Positions 1 through 5,618 of a stretch of 7,526 nucleotides of DNA are shown in pieces (position 1 is the first letter of the stretch; every line of letters starts with the position of its first letter). Origin of the DNA: Actinomycetes bacterium (lineage in GTDB: Bacteria > Actinomycetota > Actinomycetes > Actinomycetales > Cellulomonadaceae); assembly GCA_023389455.1 (NCBI GenBank), contig JAEWEJ010000086.1, positions 1-7,526 on the forward strand, read 5' to 3'. The notes under the pieces were generated by a model. The model worked only from the letters and a program-made list of their open reading frames with translations, was not told the origin of the DNA and ran no database searches. A program made the translations under genes and the position numbers.

Positions 1-567
1 GGCGACGACGACGGCGGCGACGACGCCGAGCACGATCGCCACCGCGACCCCGGGGCGCCACCCCCAGCCCGCGGTCACGCACGCCCCGACCGCGAGCGGC
101 CCGACCAGCCCCACGGACGAGCCGACGCCGTTCGCCTCGGTGATCGCCGCGGACGCGGCGGGCCCGGTGTGGTCCGCCAGCCCGACCTGCACGGCCGCGA
201 TGGCACCCGACCCGCCGAGCGCCGCCACGAGGATCGAGGTCAGCGTCCACGGCAGGGACGGGGCCAGCACCAGTCCGGCCACGCCGACCGCCACGAGCAG
301 CGCCAGCACGACGATCGTGCCGCGGCGTCCGACGGCACGCACCGACCGCGGGACCGCCACGGAGGCGAGCAGGGACCCGACCGCCATCGCCGTCCCGTGC
401 AGACCCGCCTGCGCGCCGCTGATGTCGAGCTCGTCGGCGAGCAGCGGCACCGACGGGTTGAACGAGTAGAGGACCCACCCCCACGCGACGTACGGCGTGT
501 AGAGGCCGACGGTCGTGCGGTCCCGCACGAGGCGGGGCCGCGACGATGGCGCGTCCGGCGTGCTCAT
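1..567 (-). CDS. MFS permease, N-terminal half (truncated by window edge)
   Basis: The first 189 residues of a major facilitator superfamily transporter are visible; the C-terminal half lies beyond base 1. After a polar start of about 18 residues there are alternating hydrophobic segments at about 22-44, 52-73, 84-102, 107-130, 147-168 and 172-189. These match TM1 to TM6 of the 12-helix fold. The TM2-TM3 loop ends in VGRRG (79-83), resembling the end of MFS motif A. GLVGPLAVG (153-161) resembles motif C of TM5. The ATG overlaps the stop of the upstream GH10 gene as ATGA (567-564), and there is no purine-rich ribosome site in front of it, so translation is probably coupled to the hydrolase. 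The substrate cannot be read from the sequence. The context suggests uptake of the oligosaccharide or glycoside cleaved by the hydrolase, but export is also possible. Family is secure; function is inference. Confidence 0.88.
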   Translation of the reverse strand, partial: MSTPDAPSSRPRLVRDRTTVGLYTPYVAWGWVLYSFNPSVPLLADELDISGAQAGLHGTAMAVGSLLASVAVPRSVRAVGRRGTIVVLALLVAVGVAGLVLAPSLPWTLTSILVAALGGSGAIAAVQVGLADHTGPAASAAITEANGVGSSVGLVGPLAVGACVTAGWGWRPGVAVAIVLGVVAAVVVA

Positions 568-1853
568 CGCACGACGACGTCCGTCCCGTCGTCGTCCAGC
601 GTGACCTCGTGGCGCGTGCCGCCCACCTCGACGACGTACCGCCCCGGCAGCCCGCTGATCCCGACGCGTCCCTGCTCGTCGGTCGTCACCCGCGTCGGCG
701 CGAGCCACCACTGCCCGCGCACCAGCTCGCGCAGCGCGTCGTACGCCGGCTTGGGCGTGCCGTCCGCGAACACGAGCCCACCGGGGGCGTTGAGCCACAT
801 CCCGTGGTCGGACAGGCCCCAGTAGGTGATCGCCTGGACGCGTGCGTCCGCGACGAGGGTGCGGTAGTGCGCCACCATCTCCTCGGCCTGCCGGTCCAGC
901 CCGTCGGGCGTGCTCGGCCACTCGTCGACCTGGTGATCGTTGAGGTCGTCGAGGTGCTTCGGCATGAGGTCGCCGGACAGCATGGTGGTCTCGGTGAGGT
1001 GCAGCGGCAGGCCGAACCGGCCGAAGCGCTCCAGCACGTCCAGCGTCTTGTCGCGGCCCCACGCGCCCTGGTGCATGTGGCTCTGCAGGCCGAGGGCGTC
1101 GATGCGCACGCCGGCGGCCAGGCACTCCTCGACCAGGTGCTCGTAGTCGGCGGACATGTCGAAGTCGTTGAGCAGCAGCGTCGCGGCGGGGTTGGCCGCC
1201 CGCGCCTCGTCGAACGCGAGCTGCACCATGCCGACGCGTCCGACGCCCTTGGCCACCCGGGTCACCGCGTTGGTGTCCTTGGTGAACACCGGCATGATGA
1301 CGACCTCGTTGATGGCGTCCCACGTGTCGACGAGCCCGGCGAACTCCCCCGCGTCGCGCCGGACGCGCTCACGCAGCAGCCGCAGCACCTCCTCGTCGGG
1401 GTACGCCTCGAGCCAGCGTGGCGCGACGGTGTGCCAGACCAGCGGGTGCCCCTTGACCCGGGCGCCGCGTGAGACGTAGTGCTCGGCCGCCTCCCGCAGC
1501 GCGGCCGTGCGCAGCATCCCCTGGCGCGGCTCGAACGTCCCCCAGTAGAACGGCAGCGTCGCGGTGTCGAACAGGCCGAACCACAGCTCGTCCAGCCGGT
1601 CGAGCAGCTCGTCGTGGCCCGGGGCGGGGGTCGCCCCGGTCAGCCGCCGCCACGCCCGCTCGGTCTCGTCGAACCCGATGCAGCCGAACGCGATGCCGTG
1701 CCCGACCTGCTCCACCGTGACCGACGTCCCGGCGACCGGCAGACCGCTCGCGTCGAGGACCTGGACGGTTCGGGTGCGCGTGCGGTGGGCGACGTCGCGG
1801 TCGGCGACGGCCGCGCTGGCGACGGCGGCAGGCGTGCTCGGCTGGGCTGTCAT
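564..1853 (-). CDS. GH10-family glycoside hydrolase (xylanase-like), probably cytoplasmic
   Basis: A 429-residue retaining glycoside hydrolase of family 10 (classically endo-1,4-beta-xylanase). The TIM barrel spans about 53-380. Landmarks are GHPLVWH (135-141), the acid/base WDAINE with E183, LQSH (256-259, Q257 and H259), the nucleophile LTET with E288, and TYWGLSDHGMW (343-353) with the two active-site tryptophans W345 and W353. Short beta-rich segments flank the barrel: 27-55, and a C-terminal piece at about 386-429 with a GRVGISGLPGRY pattern (395-406). The usual E-N-x-x-K substrate-binding segment is replaced by TLPFYWGTFEP (99-109), so linear xylan may not be the substrate. The N-terminus (about 26 residues, Ala/Thr/Arg-rich) has no hydrophobic core, so no secretion signal is seen. 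Start chosen: ATG with a GAGGAG ribosome site 4 bases upstream. It follows the SLC13 gene by 97 bp and overlaps the MFS gene by 4 bp. I saw no clear operator in the upstream gap. Confidence 0.93.
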   Translation of the reverse strand: MTAQPSTPAAVASAAVADRDVAHRTRTRTVQVLDASGLPVAGTSVTVEQVGHGIAFGCIGFDETERAWRRLTGATPAPGHDELLDRLDELWFGLFDTATLPFYWGTFEPRQGMLRTAALREAAEHYVSRGARVKGHPLVWHTVAPRWLEAYPDEEVLRLLRERVRRDAGEFAGLVDTWDAINEVVIMPVFTKDTNAVTRVAKGVGRVGMVQLAFDEARAANPAATLLLNDFDMSADYEHLVEECLAAGVRIDALGLQSHMHQGAWGRDKTLDVLERFGRFGLPLHLTETTMLSGDLMPKHLDDLNDHQVDEWPSTPDGLDRQAEEMVAHYRTLVADARVQAITYWGLSDHGMWLNAPGGLVFADGTPKPAYDALRELVRGQWWLAPTRVTTDEQGRVGISGLPGRYVVEVGGTRHEVTLDDDGTDVVVR

Positions 1854-1857
1854 GCGT

Positions 1858-1863
1858 CTCCTC
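1858..1863 (-). promoter_or_regulatory. Ribosome binding site of the GH10 gene
   Basis: GAGGAG on the minus strand, 4 bases before the ATG at 1853-1851. It supports that start, and therefore the absence of an N-terminal signal peptide. The rest of the 97-bp gap to the SLC13 stop (1864-1950) holds a CGGA triplet repeat (1907-1918) and a weak bulged inverted repeat just after the SLC13 stop. Neither is convincing as a regulatory element. Confidence 0.7.
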
Positions 1864-1950
1864 GGGAGGGCGGGACCGACGGGGGTGTGCGCCGGCCGGG
1901 CGTCGTCGGACGGACGGACCGCGGCGGCAGGGTGATCAGGCTCTCATCCC

Positions 1951-3522
1951 TCACGCCGGGATGCCGAGCACCCACGACGCGAGCGTGGTGACCGTGATCG
2001 TCACCAGCAGCACCGAGGCGATGCTCAGCGGCGCGCCGGCCCGGATCATGTCCGGCACCCGCACGTAGCCCGAGGAGTACGCGATCGCGTTGGGCGGGGT
2101 GGCCGCCGGCATCATGAACGTGCACCCGGCCGCGAGCGCGACGGGCACGGCCAGCAGCAGCGGCCCGTAGCCGAGGGCGTCGCCCACGGTGCTCATGATC
2201 GGCAGCAGCGTCGCGGCGGTGGCCGTGTTCGACATGAACTCCGTCATCGCGACGGTCAGGACGCACACCGCGGCGACGACCACGACGGTGGGCAGGCCGT
2301 GCAGCCCGTGCGCACGCTCGCCGATCCAGACCGACAGGCCGGACGCCGTGATCTGCGAGGCGAGCGCCAGGCCGCCACCGAACAGCAGGAGGATCCCCCA
2401 CGGCAGCTCGCGGGTGTCCGACCAGTCGAGCAGCCGGCCACCGCAGTCGTCACCCGACGGCAGCAGGAACAGCAGGATGGCGACGATGACGGCCACCACC
2501 TCGTCCGTGACGGGGGTGCCGGGCCAGACCAGCGGCAGCGCGATCCAGGACACCGCCGCCACCGCGAAGATCGCGACGACCCGCCGCTGCGGGGGGCCCA
2601 TCGGGCCGAGCCGGTCGAGCTCGACGCGCACCACGGAGTCGTCCTCGCACAGCGGTGCGGGGTCGAAGCGGAAGATCACGCGGGTCAGCACGAGCCAGGC
2701 CAGCAGCAGGAACACGATCGACAGCGGGAGCCCGACGGCCATCCACTGGCCGAAGCTGATCTCGATGCCGTACGTCTCGGACACGTAGCCGACGAGCAGC
2801 GCGTTCGGCGGGCTCGCGATGATCGTGCCGAACGACCCGATCGTCGCCGCGTACGCGATGCCCAGCATGAGCGCGGCCGACAGGCGCGGGTCGACGCCGC
2901 CGCGCTCCCGCCCCAGCAGCGCGAGGACCGACACCCCGATGGGCAGCATCATCACCGCGGTCGCGGTGTTGGACACCCACATGCTCAGCAGCGCGGTGGC
3001 GACCATCATGCCGAGCACGAGACGCCGCGGCGCGGTCCCGACCAGGCGCACCACACCGAGCGCGATCCGCAGGTGCACGTCCCAGCGCTGCAGCGCGACG
3101 GCGAGCACGAACCCGCCGAGGAACAGGAAGATCACCTTGTTCGCGTACGGCGCGGCGACGTCGGAGACCGACGCGACGCCGGCGACGGGCATCACCACCA
3201 GGGGCAGCAGCGCGGTCACGGCCAGCGGCAGCGCCTCGGTCATCCACCACACGCCCATGAGGACGAGCGTCGCGGCGGTCACCGCGCCGGCGTACTGGGG
3301 CGCCCCGGCCGTCTCGGGCAGCATGTCCGGGACCAGCCAGCCGACGAGGACGGCCAGCAGCGGACCGACCACGAGGCCGACGGTGGGGCGGCTGGGCCGG
3401 CGCAGCCGCTCGGCCCGCGGCGGCCTGCTCCCCCGGTCCTTGCCGGCCGGCTGGTGCGTGGGCGCTGAGGCGGTGGCGGAGCTGATGGGTCGACCCTCCC
3501 GTGAGACGCGGCGTCGTCCCAC
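1951..3522 (-). CDS. SLC13/DASS (INDY-type) sodium:dicarboxylate symporter family protein
   Basis: An inner-membrane carrier of the divalent anion:sodium symporter family, whose members take up C4-dicarboxylates or citrate with Na+. It shows both hallmarks of the inverted-repeat fold: SNT at 184-186 in WVSNTATAVMMLPI and SNT at 431-433 in FMSNTATAATLLPI. Each is followed by a Pro-Pro-Asn hairpin tip, SPPNAL (237-242) and TPPNAI (475-480). The block around WGILLLFGGGLALA (375-388) is also typical. About ten hydrophobic segments start at residue 48. The 523-residue length includes a 45-residue Arg/Pro/Ser-rich tail not needed by the family. The coordinates use the first in-frame start, a GTG preceded three codons earlier by a stop, but it has no good ribosome site. 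A strong GGAGG site stands instead before ATC at 3486-3484, which would give 511 residues beginning at residue 13 (see findings). The first in-frame ATG (residue 67) would delete TM1. Exact substrate is not readable; dicarboxylate is most likely. Confidence 0.92.
   Translation of the reverse strand: MGRRRVSREGRPISSATASAPTHQPAGKDRGSRPPRAERLRRPSRPTVGLVVGPLLAVLVGWLVPDMLPETAGAPQYAGAVTAATLVLMGVWWMTEALPLAVTALLPLVVMPVAGVASVSDVAAPYANKVIFLFLGGFVLAVALQRWDVHLRIALGVVRLVGTAPRRLVLGMMVATALLSMWVSNTATAVMMLPIGVSVLALLGRERGGVDPRLSAALMLGIAYAATIGSFGTIIASPPNALLVGYVSETYGIEISFGQWMAVGLPLSIVFLLLAWLVLTRVIFRFDPAPLCEDDSVVRVELDRLGPMGPPQRRVVAIFAVAAVSWIALPLVWPGTPVTDEVVAVIVAILLFLLPSGDDCGGRLLDWSDTRELPWGILLLFGGGLALASQITASGLSVWIGERAHGLHGLPTVVVVAAVCVLTVAMTEFMSNTATAATLLPIMSTVGDALGYGPLLLAVPVALAAGCTFMMPAATPPNAIAYSSGYVRVPDMIRAGAPLSIASVLLVTITVTTLASWVLGIPA
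3494..3500 (-). promoter_or_regulatory. Strong Shine-Dalgarno motif inside the assigned SLC13 5' end
   Basis: GGGAGGG on the minus strand contains the full GGAGG core. It lies downstream of the assigned GTG start (3522) and exactly 7 bases upstream of the in-frame ATC at 3486-3484. No ATG, GTG or TTG lies at a workable distance after it. It may mark the real translation start at a near-cognate codon, or it may be a coincidence in a Gly/Arg-coding stretch. Confidence 0.45.
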
Positions 3523-3525
3523 TCG

Positions 3526-3531
3526 ACGCTA
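3526..3531 (-). promoter_or_regulatory. Possible -10 element for the SLC13 gene
   Basis: TAGCGT on the minus strand fits the actinobacterial TANNNT -10 pattern. Transcription would then begin around 3516-3520, at or just inside the assigned GTG, which would favour a translation start further downstream. No convincing -35 hexamer lies 16-18 bases upstream, so this is weak evidence. Confidence 0.2.
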
Positions 3532-3564
3532 CGGCGCGCCCTCAGCCCTCACGTGGGACCTTCG

Positions 3565-3599
3565 GGGGCGGCCGGTCGCCCCTGGTGCGGCCTGCACCA
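3565..3599 (-). terminator. Two adjacent hairpins between exporter operon and SLC13 gene
   Basis: On the plus strand, GGGGCG (3565-3570) pairs with CGCCCC (3577-3582) around a 6-base loop, and TGGTGC (3583-3588) pairs with GCACCA (3594-3599) around a 5-base loop. The two perfect 6-bp stems abut with no gap. They begin 16 bases downstream of the stop codon of the second ABC subunit gene. There is no T-tract, which is common in high-GC actinobacteria, so a terminator role is inferred from position and structure. Confidence 0.4.
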
Positions 3600-3614
3600 C
3601 CGCCCCGCCCGCTC

Positions 3615-5618
3615 TCAGTCGACGGGAGCGACCGCCGCGGCGAACTGGCTCTCGTAGAGCCGCGCGTACGCGCCGTGCGCCGCGAGGAGCTCGTCGTGGC
3701 TGCCCTTCTCCACGATCTGGCCGTGCTCCATCACGAGGATCACGTCGGCGTCGCGGATGGTCGACAGCCGGTGCGCGATGACGAACGACGTGCGGCCCAC
3801 GCGCAGCGCGTTCATCGCGTGCTGCACGAGCACCTCGGTGCGCGTGTCCACGGACGACGTCGCCTCGTCGAGGATGAGGATCGCCGGGTCCGCCAGGAAC
3901 GCGCGGGCGATCGTGAGCAGCTGCTTCTCCCCCGCGGACACCGCGCCGCCCTCGTCGTCCAGGACGGTGTCGTACCCGTCGGGGAGCGTCCGCACGAACC
4001 GGTCGACGTGGGTCGCCACCGCCGCCTCGACGATCTGCTCCTGCGTCGCCTCGTCCACGCCGTACGCGATGTTCTCCGCGATCGTGCCCTCGTACAGCCA
4101 CGTGTCCTGCAGGACCATGCCCATCTGCGAGCGCAGCGCGTCCCGCGTGAGGTCCCGGGTGTCGACCCCGTCGAGGGTGATCCGCCCGGAGCCGACCTCG
4201 TAGAACCGCATGATCAGGTTGACCAGCGTGGTCTTGCCCGCGCCCGTCGGCCCGACGATGGCGATGGTCTGGCCCGGCTCGGCGACGACCGACAGGTGCT
4301 CGATGAGCGGCGTGTCGGGGTCGTAGCGGAACGACACGTCCTCGAAGGCGACGCGGCCGCGCACGCGCTCCGGCAGGACGGCCGGCTGCGCGGGGTCCGG
4401 GGTCTGCTCGGCGGCGTCGAGCAGCTCGAACACGCGCTCGGCGGACGCCACGCCGGACTGCAGCAGGTTCGCCATGGACGCGATCTGGGTGATCGGCTGC
4501 GTGAACTGCCGGCTGTACTGGATGAACGCCTGCACGTCGCCCAGCGTCATGGTGCCCGACGCGACGCGCAGCCCGCCGACCACGGCGATCACCAGGTAGT
4601 TGAGGTTCGCGACGAAGCCGAGGGCCGGCTGGATGATGCCGGAGATGAACTGCGCCCGGAACGCCGACTCGTACAGGTTCTCGTTGCGCTCGGCGAACGT
4701 CGCGGCGGCCTCCCGCTGCCGGCCGAACACCGTCACCAGCGCGTGCCCCGTGAACATCTCCTCGATGTGCGCGTTGAGCTTGCCGGTCCACGCCCACTGC
4801 TGCACGAACTGCGGCTGCGAGCGCTTGGCGATCGCCGCCGCGATCACGACCGACAACGGCACGGTCACCAGCGCCACGACGGCGAGCAGGGGCGAGATCC
4901 AGAACATCACGCCGAGCACGCCGACCACCGTGAGCACGGAGGTGACCAGCTGGGACAGCGTCTGCTGCACGGTCTGCGCGACGTTGTCGATGTCGTTGGT
5001 GACGCGCGAGAGCAGCTCGCCGCGGGGCTGGCGGTCGAAGTACGACAGCGGCACGCGCGTGAGCTTCTCCTCCACCTGGGAGCGCAGTCGCAGCACGGTG
5101 TTCTGCACGGCGCGCGTCGTCAGGCGTCCCTGCCACCAGCCGAAGAGGAACGCCGCGACGTACACGCCGAGCACCAGCAGCAGGATCGACCACAGCCGGT
5201 CGAAGTCGACGCCGGCGCCGACCGTGAGCCCGCGCATGCCGCCGACCAGGTCGGCCAGCGTGTCCTGCCCGGCAGCCCGCAGCGCCTCGACCGCCTGCAG
5301 CTGGGTCGTCCCCGCCGGCACCGCCTGCTCGAGCTGACGCGACACCACACCCTCGAACAGCACGTCGGTCGCGTTGCCCAGGAGCTTGGGCCCGGCGACC
5401 GCGGCGGCCACCGACAGGGCGCCGAGCACCAGGACGGCCACGAGGCGCGCGCGCTCCGGGCGCAGCACCGTGAGCAGGCGCCGCAGGGAGCCGCGGAAGT
5501 CCATCGACTTCTGCCCGGGCATCCCGAGGCCCATCCCCATGGGGCCGCCGTGCGGGCGGCCGCCCGGTGGACGCTGCTGCTCGCCGGACGGACGGTCGTC
5601 CTTCGTCGTGGCGCTCAC
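3615..5618 (-). CDS. ABC exporter half-transporter, second subunit (consensus Walker B Glu and His, altered signature)
   Basis: A 667-residue fusion of a six-helix exporter domain (about 45-395) and an ATPase domain (about 420-660). Membrane helices lie near 57-76, 143-162, 222-243, 244-264, 327-350 and 362-385. ATPase motifs: A-loop Y432, Walker A GPTGAGKT (456-463), Q-loop Q504, Walker B LILDE with catalytic E585, D-loop D591 and switch H616. The signature is VSAGEKQ (560-566) rather than LSGGQ, the degenerate form expected in one half of a heterodimer. Two extras stand out: a Gly/Pro/Met-rich cytoplasmic N-terminus (about 18-36) and a long stretch of about 65 residues between TM1 and TM2. 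The GTG start overlaps the stop of the first subunit gene as GTGA (5618-5615) and has a perfect AGGAGG site. The open frame continues upstream to 7133 only as an antiphase reading of the first subunit. Probable multidrug, lipid or peptide exporter; substrate unknown. Confidence 0.93.
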   Translation of the reverse strand: MSATTKDDRPSGEQQRPPGGRPHGGPMGMGLGMPGQKSMDFRGSLRRLLTVLRPERARLVAVLVLGALSVAAAVAGPKLLGNATDVLFEGVVSRQLEQAVPAGTTQLQAVEALRAAGQDTLADLVGGMRGLTVGAGVDFDRLWSILLLVLGVYVAAFLFGWWQGRLTTRAVQNTVLRLRSQVEEKLTRVPLSYFDRQPRGELLSRVTNDIDNVAQTVQQTLSQLVTSVLTVVGVLGVMFWISPLLAVVALVTVPLSVVIAAAIAKRSQPQFVQQWAWTGKLNAHIEEMFTGHALVTVFGRQREAAATFAERNENLYESAFRAQFISGIIQPALGFVANLNYLVIAVVGGLRVASGTMTLGDVQAFIQYSRQFTQPITQIASMANLLQSGVASAERVFELLDAAEQTPDPAQPAVLPERVRGRVAFEDVSFRYDPDTPLIEHLSVVAEPGQTIAIVGPTGAGKTTLVNLIMRFYEVGSGRITLDGVDTRDLTRDALRSQMGMVLQDTWLYEGTIAENIAYGVDEATQEQIVEAAVATHVDRFVRTLPDGYDTVLDDEGGAVSAGEKQLLTIARAFLADPAILILDEATSSVDTRTEVLVQHAMNALRVGRTSFVIAHRLSTIRDADVILVMEHGQIVEKGSHDELLAAHGAYARLYESQFAAAVAPVD

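Noticed and set aside
546..1472. Plus-strand open frame of 308 codons opposite the GH10 gene
   Set aside because: No domain features, and the composition is that of an antisense shadow; the minus strand has intact GH10 motifs.
1907..1918. Three tandem CGGA units between the SLC13 and GH10 genes
   Set aside because: Only three copies, easily produced by chance in this composition, and not placed like an operator or promoter.
1930..1950. Weak hairpin directly after the SLC13 stop codon
   Set aside because: The stem needs a bulged A and an 8-base loop to form six pairs; too weak to call a terminator.
2299..3468. Plus-strand open frame of 389 codons opposite the SLC13 gene
   Set aside because: The product is an Arg/His/Asp/Gln-rich string with no recognisable domain; it is a codon-bias shadow of the carrier gene.
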